A DNA stretch of 64,000 nucleotides from Tepidamorphus sp. (GTDB taxonomy: Bacteria; Pseudomonadota; Alphaproteobacteria; Rhizobiales; Tepidamorphaceae): contig JANQKY010000100.1 in NCBI GenBank assembly GCA_028280885.1, positions 1 to 64,000 of the forward strand. Reading direction: 5' to 3'. Positions 7,443 through 15,817 of this stretch are shown one piece after another. The position numbers and the translations under genes were made by a program. Position 1 is the stretch's first letter, and the number at the start of each line of letters is the position of its first letter. A model generated the notes under the pieces. That model searched no databases and had not been told where the DNA came from. It saw only the letters and a list, made by a program, of their open reading frames with translations.

Positions 7443-8021
7443 ATGACCAGCCATCCTACGCCGGCGCGGATCGTCGATCTGATCGAACGGCTCGGCCGAT
7501 CCGTCCGACTGCGCGGCTATGCCGACAATCTCAATCCCGCCCAGTGGGAGGCTCTGCGCTATCTGGCCCGCTGCAATGCCCGGTCCAATACGCCGACCGC
7601 GCTCGCCGGCTTTCTTGGAACGACCAAGGGCACCGTTTCCCAGACGGTCACCGCGCTTGAGCGAAAGGGGCTGGTCCGCAAGGCGTTCCGGCCCGGGCAG
7701 GGGCGGGCGCTGTCGATCAAGGTGACAGGCCGCGGCCGCGACCTTCTGCGCCGGGATCCGACCGAGGCCATCGAGACGGCGATGTGCCGGCTTGTGGACC
7801 AGGACCGGTCAGGCAGCGCAGATGCCGTGCGCGAGACGCTGAACGGGCTGTTGCGGATCGTTCAGGATGCGTGCGCCCAGCGCAGCTACGGGCAATGCCG
7901 CACGTGCCGGCATTTCCAGGCCGATGCGCCGGGCGGGCTGCCGCATCGCTGCGCCCTGTGGGACGAGCCGGTATCGGCCGCCCAGGCCAACGAGATCTGC
8001 GCCGAGCACCAGCCGGCTTGA
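7443..8021 (+). CDS. MarR-family regulator with C-terminal Cys-rich tail
   Basis: A 192-residue winged-helix repressor. The wHTH spans about residues 35-105, with NTPTALAGFLGTTKGTVSQT and VTALERKGLVRK as recognition region. An atypical extension follows, with CRTCRHFQ, HRCALWDEP and ICAEH: four cysteines plus histidines that could bind a metal or Fe-S cluster, or form a redox switch. ATG at 7443 is preferred to one at 7401 because GGAGCAGGAGCGTC lies just ahead. It is 127 bp downstream of the AraC gene and convergent with the aminotransferase. The tail is visible directly; its sensing role is inferred. Confidence 0.87.
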   Translation: MTSHPTPARIVDLIERLGRSVRLRGYADNLNPAQWEALRYLARCNARSNTPTALAGFLGTTKGTVSQTVTALERKGLVRKAFRPGQGRALSIKVTGRGRDLLRRDPTEAIETAMCRLVDQDRSGSADAVRETLNGLLRIVQDACAQRSYGQCRTCRHFQADAPGGLPHRCALWDEPVSAAQANEICAEHQPA

Positions 8022-8043
8022 AGCAGGGCTGGAGCGGGTTGGG

Positions 8044-9222
8044 CTAGCGCGGGTTGGCGGCCAGGAAGTCGGCGATGCGGGTGATTGCCTTTTGGATGTT
8101 TTCCGTCGAATTGGCGTAGGACAGGCGGATATAGCCCTCGCCGAGAATGCCGAAATCCGGCCCGCCGATGACGGCCACCCCGGCCTCCTCGAGCAGGGCG
8201 GAGGCGAGTTCCTTGGCCGCCCAGCCGGTCCCGGCGATGTTCGGAAAGGCGTAGAAGGCGCCCTTCGGCGTGCGGCAGGTGATGCCGGGCAGGGCGTTCA
8301 TGCCCTCCACCACCACGCGCCTGCGGCGGTCGAATTCGGCGACCATCGCATGGACCTCGTCCTGCGGCCCCTCAAGCGCCGCGATGCCGGCAAACTGCGT
8401 TGCCGCGTTGACGCAGGAAAAGGAATTGACGGCAAGCTTGCGGGCCTTGTCGTAGAGCGCGTCGGGCCAGATCGAATAGCCCAGCCGCCAGCCGGTCATC
8501 GCATAGGTCTTCGACCAGCCGTCGAGCAGGATCAGCCGATCGCGGATCTGCGGATAGGCGAGCAGCGTCTGGTGGGCAAGGCCATCATAGGTCATCTGCC
8601 CGTAGATCTCGTCGGACAGGATGGCGACACCGGGGTGGCGGGCAAGCCCTTCGACGAGGGTGTCGATCTCCGCTTTCGGGGTGACGCCGCCGGTCGGATT
8701 GGCCGGGCTGTTGACGATCACCAGCCGGGTCGCCGGGGTGATCAGCGACAGCGTTTCGGCAGCCGAGAAGGCGAAGTCGTTTTCCTCGCGAATCGGGATC
8801 GGCACCGGCGTCGCGCCGGTGAATTCGATCATCGAGCGGTAGATCGGAAAGCCCGGATCGGGATAGAGGATCTCGGCGCCCGGCTCGCCGAACATCAGGA
8901 TCGCCATGAACATGGTGACCTTGCCGCCGGGAACGATCAGAACCGAATCAGGGCCGACCTCGATGCCGAGGCGCCGGTCGATATCGGCGCAAACGGCCTC
9001 GCGCAGCGGCAGTATGCCGGCTGCCGGCGTGTATCCGTGATGGCCCTCCTGCAACGCCTGCGTCGCCGCGCTCACGACATGCGGCGGCGTCAGGAAATCA
9101 GGCTGGCCGATCCCCAGATTGATGATGTCACGGCCGGCGCGAGCGAGATCGGTCGCCCGCGCCAGTACCGCAAACGCGTTTTCCTCGCCGATTCGATCGA
9201 ACGACGCGACCGTCCTAAGCAC
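8044..9222 (-). CDS. Class I/II PLP-dependent aminotransferase
   Basis: A 392-residue cytosolic fold-type I aminotransferase. NLGIGQPDF near the start, VIVNSPANPTGG (PLP/cofactor Asn), LSDEIYGQM (cofactor Asp/Tyr) and LDGWSKTYAMTGWRLGY with the Schiff-base lysine are all present, as is the substrate-carboxylate arginine in YIRLSYAN. Length fits aspartate/aromatic-type enzymes. GTG at 9222 is chosen because GGAGGATCAGGAGTC lies directly upstream and the core begins there. It is the last gene of the leftward run that starts at 16852 but lies 165 bp after the MarR gene, so it may have its own promoter. Amino-donor specificity cannot be told. Confidence 0.92.
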   Translation of the reverse strand: MLRTVASFDRIGEENAFAVLARATDLARAGRDIINLGIGQPDFLTPPHVVSAATQALQEGHHGYTPAAGILPLREAVCADIDRRLGIEVGPDSVLIVPGGKVTMFMAILMFGEPGAEILYPDPGFPIYRSMIEFTGATPVPIPIREENDFAFSAAETLSLITPATRLVIVNSPANPTGGVTPKAEIDTLVEGLARHPGVAILSDEIYGQMTYDGLAHQTLLAYPQIRDRLILLDGWSKTYAMTGWRLGYSIWPDALYDKARKLAVNSFSCVNAATQFAGIAALEGPQDEVHAMVAEFDRRRRVVVEGMNALPGITCRTPKGAFYAFPNIAGTGWAAKELASALLEEAGVAVIGGPDFGILGEGYIRLSYANSTENIQKAITRIADFLAANPR

Positions 9223-9332
9223 GACTCCTGATCCTCCTGCCCCGCTTCTCCCGGATGTTCCGGGGTGATGTAGCGCAGAAGACCACTGCCCCGCAATCAT
9301 GCCGGGCGGTCGGGACCGTCGATCGACACCAA

Positions 9333-9371
9333 CTGGCGAATCCTTCTGGCGAATCCTCTTGGCGAATCCGG
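9333..9371. repeat. Short tandem repeat, three GGCGAATCC units
   Basis: CTGGCGAATCCTT, CTGGCGAATCCTCTT and GGCGAATCCGG follow one another in the gap between the MarR stop and the aminotransferase start. Units are 13-15 bp long. No hairpin or T-run accompanies them. The function is unknown; replication slippage is the simplest origin. Confidence 0.6.
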
Positions 9372-9387
9372 CCGGAAGGCGACGATG

Positions 9388-9879
9388 CTAGGCGGCGTCC
9401 TCGTCGAGGACCGGCGTTTCGACGCTGTCGGAGGCCGTCGGCTCGGCGGCATCGGCGTCCAGAGACGCCTCCACCGCAAGCAGCAGCTTCAACAGCTTGC
9501 GCCTGTCCTTTTCGGGAACCTTCTCGGTCGTGATCTGCTCAAGCTTCTTCCAGCGTTTCTTGAGCTCGATCCCGCGGGAGCGACCTTCATCGGTCAGAAA
9601 CACCCGCGCGCTGCGTGCATCGGTCTCCGATGCAATGCGCCGAACCATGCCCTGGGCCGCCATGCGGGACACCATCTTGGTGACCGTCGGCGGTTTCACC
9701 TTCAAGGCGGCGGCCAGCATCGTCATCGGCTGACCATCGTCTTCAAGCAGGACCTGAAGCACGTTTTCCTGGCCCGGATGAATTCCGATCTCTCCGAGCA
9801 TGGAATGGGCGCGTGCCCTGTGCAGCCGAGCGGCACGGGTAAGGTGCAGCCCGACGGAGTCTTCGTACCATTTCTTCAT
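9388..9879 (-). CDS. MarR-family transcriptional regulator
   Basis: A 163-residue winged-helix regulator. The wHTH core is PMTMLAAALKVKPPTVTKMV followed by the wing RRIASETDARSARVFLTDEG, the standard MarR DxRxxxVxLTxxG motif. A long acidic C-terminal tail (EASLDADAAEPTASDSVE) is unusual and probably disordered. ATG at 9879 is used; a TTG 18 bases upstream is possible. It lies 84 bp downstream of the second quinone reductase on the same strand, and a 13-bp inverted repeat AACTCcctGAGTT (9896-9908) overlaps its leader. It is a candidate local repressor of the quinone-reductase/uptake operon; the effector is unknown. Confidence 0.88.
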   Translation of the reverse strand: MKKWYEDSVGLHLTRAARLHRARAHSMLGEIGIHPGQENVLQVLLEDDGQPMTMLAAALKVKPPTVTKMVSRMAAQGMVRRIASETDARSARVFLTDEGRSRGIELKKRWKKLEQITTEKVPEKDRRKLLKLLLAVEASLDADAAEPTASDSVETPVLDEDAA

Positions 9880-9963
9880 AGTAAGGAAGTCCCCCAACTC
9901 CCTGAGTTACAGTTAGCCAACGTGGCAGTGAGGCTGCAAAGCCTACAGCGAAACGTTGACAAT

Positions 9964-10554
9964 TCAAGCGATAACTCCGGCAAGCCGCTCAACTCGCGTC
10001 AGGAACCGCGCCCGGCTCGCCTCCGTCGAGGTGTCCATTTTGTAGTGAGCTAGATAATTTGTCCTGCATTTCGGGTGACATAGGTAGCGCAGGCCGCGCA
10101 GGATCGTTCGCCGGCCCGGTTCGCCGACAAATTTCGAAATCCACCAGGTTGCCCCACAGGTAGTTATCACGCAAAGGTGCCGGATATGGGTCAGGCGCGG
10201 CCGCATCGGCTGGGTCGCGGTCGGCATCTCGAAGGTGCTGTGCGGCACGAAGACCCGGTCGCACCAGCCCTTCAGCATGGCCGGCAAACCGAACCACCAG
10301 GTCGGGTAGACGAAAACGATTCCCTCCGCCCAGGTGACCAGTTCCAGATGGTCGGCGATCGGCCGTTCGTTCACGCCGGGCGTGTGATAGTCGCGGCGCT
10401 CCCGGGCGCCCATCGCCGGATCGAAGCCCATCGCGTAGAGGTCGATCAGGCGAACGTCGTGACCGGCCTGCCCCAGCGCGCCGCGCGCCGTCTCCATGAC
10501 CGCGTGGTTGAAGCTTTCCTCGCAGGGGTGGCAATAGACGATGAGGATCTTCAC
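9964..10554 (-). CDS. NAD(P)H dehydrogenase (quinone), flavodoxin-like fold, copy 2
   Basis: A 196-residue FMN/FAD flavoprotein of the NQO1/KefF/MdaB-like family, carrying out two-electron reduction of quinones or other electrophiles. ILIVYCHPCEESFNHAV is the phosphate-binding loop, and VFVYPTWWFGLPAMLKGWCD is the diagnostic flavin/dimer motif. GTG at 10554 overlaps the TGA of the upstream paralogue as GTGA, showing translational coupling. The C-terminal region has extra cysteines and tryptophans (TTCGATWW, HPKC) not shared with copy 1. The pair presumably arose by tandem duplication and then diverged. Confidence 0.9.
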   Translation of the reverse strand: MKILIVYCHPCEESFNHAVMETARGALGQAGHDVRLIDLYAMGFDPAMGARERRDYHTPGVNERPIADHLELVTWAEGIVFVYPTWWFGLPAMLKGWCDRVFVPHSTFEMPTATQPMRPRLTHIRHLCVITTCGATWWISKFVGEPGRRTILRGLRYLCHPKCRTNYLAHYKMDTSTEASRARFLTRVERLAGVIA

Positions 10555-11132
10555 GACACGGCTCCCAGGGTCTTGCCGACGGTCTCCAGGAAGGCCGATC
10601 GGCGGGCGCTGTCGGCGCGGTTCATGTCATAAAGCGCCAGATACCGGACCCGGGCGCGCGGCGCGATGCCGCGCAGCACCCGGGTGACGATGCGGCGCGG
10701 CGGATCGCCGGCCAGCATCGCCTGCCAGCGTGTGCCGCCATATGTGGCGACCGCCGTCAGACTGCGGAGGTTCATCAGATTGGGGCGCACCAGGCCGTCG
10801 CGCATAACGAAGGAGACGCCGGGCAGGAAGACCCGGTCGAAATAGCCCTTGAGGATTGCCGGAAAGCCGAAATTCCACACCGGGAAGACGAGGACGAGCC
10901 CGTCGGCCGCCGCCAGCCGGTCGACATCGCCTGCGACCGGGGCCCGGTTGGCCGGCGTATCATGGTAGCCGAGCCGCTCGGCGCGCGACAGGCGCGGCTC
11001 GAAACCCTCGGCATAGAGATCGCAGTCGTCGACCGTGTGTCCGGCCTCGCGCAGCGCGGCGACCGCCCGGTCATGCAATGCGGCGCAGAAACTCGTTTCG
11101 ACCGGGTGGGCGTAGAGAACGAGCAGGCGCAT
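10551..11132 (-). CDS. NAD(P)H dehydrogenase (quinone), flavodoxin-like fold, copy 1
   Basis: A 193-residue flavodoxin-fold oxidoreductase, clearly related to its downstream neighbour. LLVLYAHPVETSFCAALHD is the flavin phosphate loop and LVFPVWNFGFPAILKGYFDR the conserved NQO family block. ATG at 11132 directly precedes the first beta strand; an upstream in-frame start adds only five residues. It begins 33 bp after the FAD-linked oxidase and overlaps the next gene by 4 bp, so it belongs to the ABC-deaminase operon. It likely disposes of reactive quinone-like products or recycles electrons from the pathway, which is inference from context. Confidence 0.9.
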   Translation of the reverse strand: MRLLVLYAHPVETSFCAALHDRAVAALREAGHTVDDCDLYAEGFEPRLSRAERLGYHDTPANRAPVAGDVDRLAAADGLVLVFPVWNFGFPAILKGYFDRVFLPGVSFVMRDGLVRPNLMNLRSLTAVATYGGTRWQAMLAGDPPRRIVTRVLRGIAPRARVRYLALYDMNRADSARRSAFLETVGKTLGAVS

Positions 11133-11165
11133 CAAGCAAGCCCCCAAAAGGTGTGTTGATCCGGC

Positions 11166-12557
11166 TTATTGTAGGCCGGGAAACAGGTATGTCTGATTCG
11201 ATGCGTAGTCGAAATCGGGCTCCTCCCAGGCGATCATCTTGCCGGGATTGAGAAGGCCGCGCGGATCGGCCTCGCGCTTGAAGGCGAGCTGGACCGCGTC
11301 GGTCTGCTTCATGCCGCCCTCCTCGAGCGTGTAGCGGTGCGGGTTGAAGATCGGGCAACCCATCTCCTCGTGGATCCGCATGATCTCTTCGAGCCGTTCC
11401 TCGGTGGTGAACCGGACGATCGGCAGGCCGAAACAGGTGACGTTGCCGTCGAAGCGGACGAATTCGAGATGCGCCTTGACCTCGTCGCCGAAGCGGGCGT
11501 GCACCTTGTCGACGAGATCGAGCTGGTCGGGAAAGGGATAGAGCACCTGCAGGTAGGTGATGTCGGGATCGATCCTCAGGCCCCGGAGCGTGGTGTGGTT
11601 CCAGGACAGTTCGTAGGCGGGCGGCAATCCTTTCAGATCCTCGGCGGTATCGGAGCGAAACAGCACCTCGCCCCTGCCGCGGGCGGTGAAGGCCATGAGC
11701 GGGTCGACGGCATGCGGCGCCACCATCACCAGGCAGACGCTCTGGCCGTCTTTGACAAACTTGCGGTGGCGCAGGAAATAGTCCTGCGGGATCGGCGCCG
11801 CGATCGGCGAGACCAGCTTGACCAGCAGCCCGTCATGGGTGCCGATGTCGTTGCCGTAGCGGGCGGCGTCGGCGAAATCGTCGAAGCCGACGATCACGTC
11901 GACCCAGTCATAGGCCGCCGTCAGCGGCATCTCGACCTCGGTGATGATACCGTTGGTGCCATAGGCGTGGCTGACCTTCTGCAGGTCCCAGCCATCCAGT
12001 TCGAGGACGCGCGGGGTCTCCTCCATGGTGACGACGCGCAGGCGCAGCACGTTGCCCAGATCGCGCAGGCCGCCCCAGCGGATCGAGCCGACGCCGCCCG
12101 AGCCGCCGGCAATGAAGCCGCCGATCGAGGCGGTCTTGGCGGTGGAGGGAAACATCCTGAGTTCCTGGCCCGATTCCGCCCGCACCTGCTCGTCGATCCG
12201 GTGGATGATCGCGCCGGGCTCGCAGCGGACCCGGCCGGGGCCGATCTCGAGGACCCGGTTCATCTCGGCGAGGTTGAGCACGACGCCGCCCGACAGCGGC
12301 ATCGCCTGGCCGTAATTGCCGGTGCCGCAGCCGCGCACGGTCACCGGTATCTCCATGGCGTAGCAGGTCTTCACGACGTGGATGACCTCCGCCTCGTCCT
12401 GCGGCGTGACGATCAGGTCGGCCGTGACGTCGTCTAACTGCCGCTTCAAAACGGGGCTGTACCAGTAGAAATCGCGGCTCTTCTGCTTCACCAGCGCCGG
12501 ATTGTCCTCGATCTTGAGATCGGCGAGTGCCGCCTTGAGCGCTGCGATATCTCTCAT
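11166..12557 (-). CDS. FAD-binding (PCMH-type) oxidoreductase, GlcD-like
   Basis: A 463-residue flavoprotein with an N-terminal PCMH/FAD_binding_4 domain. VTVRGCGTGNYGQAMPLSGG is the pyrophosphate-binding block and STAKTASIGGFIAGGSGGVG the second FAD loop; the C-terminus ends with RGLLNPGKMIAWEEPDF, the usual glycolate-oxidase/lactate-dehydrogenase-like ending. There is no covalent-FAD histidine in the usual position and no Fe-S domain. Start ATG at 12557 has GGGAGAGG upstream. It sits 27 bp after the deaminase, so it probably oxidises the deaminated product (a hydroxy acid, lactam or similar). Substrate not identifiable. Confidence 0.88.
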   Translation of the reverse strand: MRDIAALKAALADLKIEDNPALVKQKSRDFYWYSPVLKRQLDDVTADLIVTPQDEAEVIHVVKTCYAMEIPVTVRGCGTGNYGQAMPLSGGVVLNLAEMNRVLEIGPGRVRCEPGAIIHRIDEQVRAESGQELRMFPSTAKTASIGGFIAGGSGGVGSIRWGGLRDLGNVLRLRVVTMEETPRVLELDGWDLQKVSHAYGTNGIITEVEMPLTAAYDWVDVIVGFDDFADAARYGNDIGTHDGLLVKLVSPIAAPIPQDYFLRHRKFVKDGQSVCLVMVAPHAVDPLMAFTARGRGEVLFRSDTAEDLKGLPPAYELSWNHTTLRGLRIDPDITYLQVLYPFPDQLDLVDKVHARFGDEVKAHLEFVRFDGNVTCFGLPIVRFTTEERLEEIMRIHEEMGCPIFNPHRYTLEEGGMKQTDAVQLAFKREADPRGLLNPGKMIAWEEPDFDYASNQTYLFPGLQ

Positions 12558-12584
12558 CGGGCCTCTCCCTCGGGCTTTGCGTCT

Positions 12585-13913
12585 TCAGAACAGATCATCG
12601 AGTTCGCGATAGTCGGGCAGGGTCCGGTCGATCGGCCGGCCGGCGCGCAGAACGGTGCGGTCCGATTGCGGGCGGGCGAGCAGTTCGGTCCAGGTGCGTG
12701 CCCGGAACAGCACGAGGTCGGCCGCGCCGCCGGGCCGGATCATGCCGCGTTCGGGATGGCGAAGCACGTCGGCGGGCGTCGCGGCGATCGTCTTCGGCCA
12801 GTTGGCGAAGGGGTGATCGAGATGGCCTATGCGCACCGATTCGCGGAACACTTCCATGATATCGAGATCGCCATAGGCGTAGAACGGATCGCGGGTATTG
12901 TCGCTGGCGACCGCGACCGGCACGCCGGCTGCGCGCAGCTCGTGCAGCAGGGTTGTCCCGCGCGAGCGCGGCGTGCGGCCGGACTGGCGATCCTGCAGAT
13001 AGAGGTTGCACATCGGCAGCGAGACGACCGCGATGCCGGCCTCTGCGACCAAATCGATCGTCCGGCGCGCCTCGTCGTCCGGCTGGCGGGCAAGCGAACA
13101 GCAATGGCCGGCGACGATCCGGCCGTCAAAGCGGTTGCGTAACGCCGCCTCGGCGATGTGGCGCAGCGTCCGGGAGCCGGGGTCCTGGGTCTCGTCGACA
13201 TGGAAATCGAGATCGAGCCGATGATCGGCGGCGGCCCGCATCAGCGTGTCGAGAACCGTATCGAGGGCGGCATCCATGTAGGTCACGAAACCCAGAACGC
13301 CGGAATAGCGGCTTACCATCGCGGTGATTTCGGCCACATAGGCGGGGTCGACGGCGCTTTCGATCGTGAACAGGGAAACGGCCTGCAGGTCGATCCGGCC
13401 GGCCCATTTCGCGCGCATCTCGTCGAAGACCGGCCAGGAAATCCTGTGCTGCGGGGCGATCGAATCAAGATGGGTGCGCAAAAGCACCGTGCCGTGCGCA
13501 TGGGCGCAGCGCAGCGAGAAGTCCATGCGCCGCGCCACGTCCTTGGCCGACCAGTTGGCCTGGCTGTCGGCCCGGACGGTCTCAAGCGCCCTGTCGAAGG
13601 TGCCGTCGGGATTGGCCGCGCGCGGCCAGATATGGCCCTTGTCGATATGGGTGTGCATGTCGACGAAGCCGGGCCACACCATGCCGCCGTCGAGATCGAA
13701 GACGACGTGTTTGGTCGACTTGTCACTGTTTTGATGTCCATCGGGCGGCGAGACCGTAGCGATCCGGGCGTCGCCTATCTCGATATCCGCCCGGACGAGA
13801 CCGTCGCCTGACGCCGGAAGATCGCTTGCCGTGTCGACCAGCGCCGCCGGCAGGGTCGCGTTGGCGAGGCGATAGGGGCCGGTTGCCGGTATGGTCGCAA
13901 ATCCCGTCTGCAC
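12585..13913 (-). CDS. Cytosine-deaminase-like amidohydrolase
   Basis: A 442-residue metal-dependent amidohydrolase of the cytosine deaminase (CodA-like) clade. MVWPGFVDMHTHIDKGHIWP carries the first metal motif HTHxDK, DFHVDETQDPGS the HxxE pair, and GHCCSL and VASDNTRDPFYAYGDLDIME the last metal His and Asp region; all are standard for CodA-type enzymes acting on pyrimidines or related rings. GTG at 13913 is preferred because GGAGAG precedes it and the permease stop lies just upstream; longer in-frame starts overlap the permease. A substrate-loop feature common to cytosine deaminases is present, but the ABC genes suggest an imported ring compound, so true cytosine specificity is uncertain. 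Confidence 0.87.
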   Translation of the reverse strand: MQTGFATIPATGPYRLANATLPAALVDTASDLPASGDGLVRADIEIGDARIATVSPPDGHQNSDKSTKHVVFDLDGGMVWPGFVDMHTHIDKGHIWPRAANPDGTFDRALETVRADSQANWSAKDVARRMDFSLRCAHAHGTVLLRTHLDSIAPQHRISWPVFDEMRAKWAGRIDLQAVSLFTIESAVDPAYVAEITAMVSRYSGVLGFVTYMDAALDTVLDTLMRAAADHRLDLDFHVDETQDPGSRTLRHIAEAALRNRFDGRIVAGHCCSLARQPDDEARRTIDLVAEAGIAVVSLPMCNLYLQDRQSGRTPRSRGTTLLHELRAAGVPVAVASDNTRDPFYAYGDLDIMEVFRESVRIGHLDHPFANWPKTIAATPADVLRHPERGMIRPGGAADLVLFRARTWTELLARPQSDRTVLRAGRPIDRTLPDYRELDDLF

Positions 13914-13957
13914 CAGCGTCTCTCCGATATCCGTTGCCCAGCTCGTTTCGCCGCTCG

Positions 13958-14857
13958 TCAGTTCTCGCGCTTGAGCGCGCTCTCGTGCCACTTGTGCAGC
14001 AGCAGATGCGACAGGAAGCTCGTTGCGAAGAAGATCAGGATGCCGGTCACCGACAACAGGATGAGGGCCGCGAACAGGCGGGGAATGTTGAGGCGGAACT
14101 GCGATTCCAGCAGCCGGAAGGCAAGGCCCGACCCGGCGCCGGCGGAGCCGGCGGCGAATTCGGCGACGACGGCTGCGATCAGCGCCAGCCCGCCGCCGAT
14201 CCTCAGGCCCGTCAGGAAATAGGGCAGGGCCGCCGGCAGGCGCAGGAAGAACAGCGTTTCCAGCCGCGAGGCGCCGTAGAGCTCGAACAGGTTGAGCAGG
14301 TTGTGATCGACGCTTTTCAGGCCCTGCACGGTGTTCGACAGGATCGGAAAGAAGGCGACGATCCAGGCGCAGATCAACAGGGCGACCTGCGTCGAGGGCG
14401 CATAGATCAGGATCAGCGGCGCGATCGCAACGATCGGCGTGACCTGCAGGATGACCGCGTAGGGGTAGAGCGCCAGTTCGATCCATTTCGACTGGATGAG
14501 CAGGATCGCCAGCGCGACGCCGCCGACGAGCGCCAGGGCGAGCGCGGTGAAGGTGATCTTCAGCGTCACCAAAAGGGCCGGAAACAGGATGTGCCAGTCC
14601 TCGACCATCGCCCGTGCCACCCGGATCGGGCTCGGCATGATGTAGTGCGGCACGGCGTTGGCGGTGACATACCAGTGCCAGACCAGCACCAGCAGCGCCA
14701 GCATGAGCGCGGGAATGCCGATCTGCAGGAGGCGCGCCCCGAGGCGCCCGCCTAGGTGATCGCGTAATGGCGCCGTCCCCGCGCGATCGGGCGCCATGTC
14801 GCCGCGCTCGGCCTGTTTGCGGGGCGTGTCGCCTGTTTCGGTGTCTATCGCGGCCAT
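13958..14857 (-). CDS. ABC transporter permease (SsuC/ThiX-type)
   Basis: A 299-residue inner-membrane permease with a charged 45-residue cytosolic leader and about six transmembrane helices. The EAA loop reads ELYGASRLETLFFLRLPAAL, matching the binding-protein-dependent permease consensus, and the C-terminus GLAFRLLESQFRLNIPRLFA is typical of nitrate/sulfonate/taurine/pyrimidine permeases. It lies 40 bp after the ATPase and 44 bp before the deaminase. It works with 14898-15785 and 15818-16852 as one importer. Confidence 0.92.
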   Translation of the reverse strand: MAAIDTETGDTPRKQAERGDMAPDRAGTAPLRDHLGGRLGARLLQIGIPALMLALLVLVWHWYVTANAVPHYIMPSPIRVARAMVEDWHILFPALLVTLKITFTALALALVGGVALAILLIQSKWIELALYPYAVILQVTPIVAIAPLILIYAPSTQVALLICAWIVAFFPILSNTVQGLKSVDHNLLNLFELYGASRLETLFFLRLPAALPYFLTGLRIGGGLALIAAVVAEFAAGSAGAGSGLAFRLLESQFRLNIPRLFAALILLSVTGILIFFATSFLSHLLLHKWHESALKREN

Positions 14858-14897
14858 GTCTGCGCCTTGTGGGCCTTTGTGTTCCGCTATCGCCCGA

Positions 14898-15785
14898 TCA
14901 GCTCTGCTCGGACGCGTTCATGGCCTCGGCCAGCGCATTCGAGGCCAGGCGGCAGTAGTCGTTATAGGTCGTCGAGGTGCGGAAGTCGTCCTCGCGCGGA
15001 TAGGGCGCGTCGATCGCCATATCCGCCACCACCCGGCCGGGCCGGGCGGCCATCACCACGATCCGGTCGGACAGGTAGACCGATTCAAACACCGAATGGG
15101 TGACGAAGATCACCGTCCAGCCGAAGCTCTCCCACAGATGCAGGAGATCGTTGTTGAGCTTGAAGCGGGTGATCTCGTCGAGCGCCGCGAAGGGCTCGTC
15201 CATCAGCAGAAGCTTGGGACGGGTGACGAGCGCGCGGGCGATCGACACGCGCATCTTCATGCCGCCCGACAATTCGCGCGGATAGGCCTCGGCGAAGGCA
15301 GCGAGGTCAACGAGATCCAGCGTCTCCATGACGCGGTCGCGGGCAGCCGATTTCGACATGCCCTTGAGCCGCAGCGGCAGCCAGACATTCTTGAAGACGC
15401 TCGCCCAGGGCATCAGCGTCGGCTCCTGGAAGACGAAGCCGATCTCGTGGTCCTCGCGGCCATCCGGCCCTTGGCCGTCCGACCCCTGGCCATCCGACCC
15501 CTGGCTGTCCGACCCCTGGCCGTCCGAATCGCGGGGCGACCCGGGCCAGTCGATGGTGCCGGTGGTCGGATCGCCAAGGCCGGCGATCAGCCGCAGTACC
15601 GTCGACTTGCCGCAGCCCGACGGACCGAGCAGGCTGATGAACTGGCCTGCGGCGATGTCCAGCGACATGTCGCGCAGCGCGACGGTGCCGTTGGAGAAGA
15701 CCTTGTTTATGCCGCTGAGCGAGACGACGGGCCGGGTGTCGCCACCCGGCGCCGCCGCCGCAGCGGTGTGCGTGCTTAACGACAC
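14898..15785 (-). CDS. ABC transporter ATP-binding protein (SsuB/TauB-type)
   Basis: A 295-residue ATPase of the nitrate/sulfonate/NMT1 importer family. Walker A is GPSGCGKST, the Q-loop FVFQEPTLMPWASV, the signature LSGGMKMRVSIARAL, Walker B LLLMDEPFAALDE, and the H-loop VIFVTHSVFES. Between Walker A and the Q-loop there is an in-frame low-complexity insert of about 25 residues (about 84-110) built from DGQGS repeats, absent from normal family members and encoded by a 15-bp tandem repeat. GTG at 15785 is the start. It follows the binding-protein gene by 32 bp. The insert lies in a surface loop and probably does not block ATP binding. Confidence 0.92.
   Translation of the reverse strand: MSLSTHTAAAAAPGGDTRPVVSLSGINKVFSNGTVALRDMSLDIAAGQFISLLGPSGCGKSTVLRLIAGLGDPTTGTIDWPGSPRDSDGQGSDSQGSDGQGSDGQGPDGREDHEIGFVFQEPTLMPWASVFKNVWLPLRLKGMSKSAARDRVMETLDLVDLAAFAEAYPRELSGGMKMRVSIARALVTRPKLLLMDEPFAALDEITRFKLNNDLLHLWESFGWTVIFVTHSVFESVYLSDRIVVMAARPGRVVADMAIDAPYPREDDFRTSTTYNDYCRLASNALAEAMNASEQS
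15466..15525. repeat. In-frame 15-bp tandem repeat inside the ABC ATPase gene
   Basis: Four 15-bp units (15466-15480, 15481-15495, 15496-15510, 15511-15525) variants of GACCCCTGGCCATCC. On the minus strand each encodes a DGQGS-like pentapeptide. Because the unit is a multiple of three, copy-number change would keep the frame. Confidence 0.85.
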
Positions 15786-15817
15786 GGGCGTATCGTCCGT
15801 CTTATGCCGTTGCCACG

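Noticed and set aside
12585..14486. A 633-residue version of the deaminase reaching into the permease gene
   Set aside because: The first 190 codons are a shadow of the permease; the homologous part starts at the GTG at 13913.
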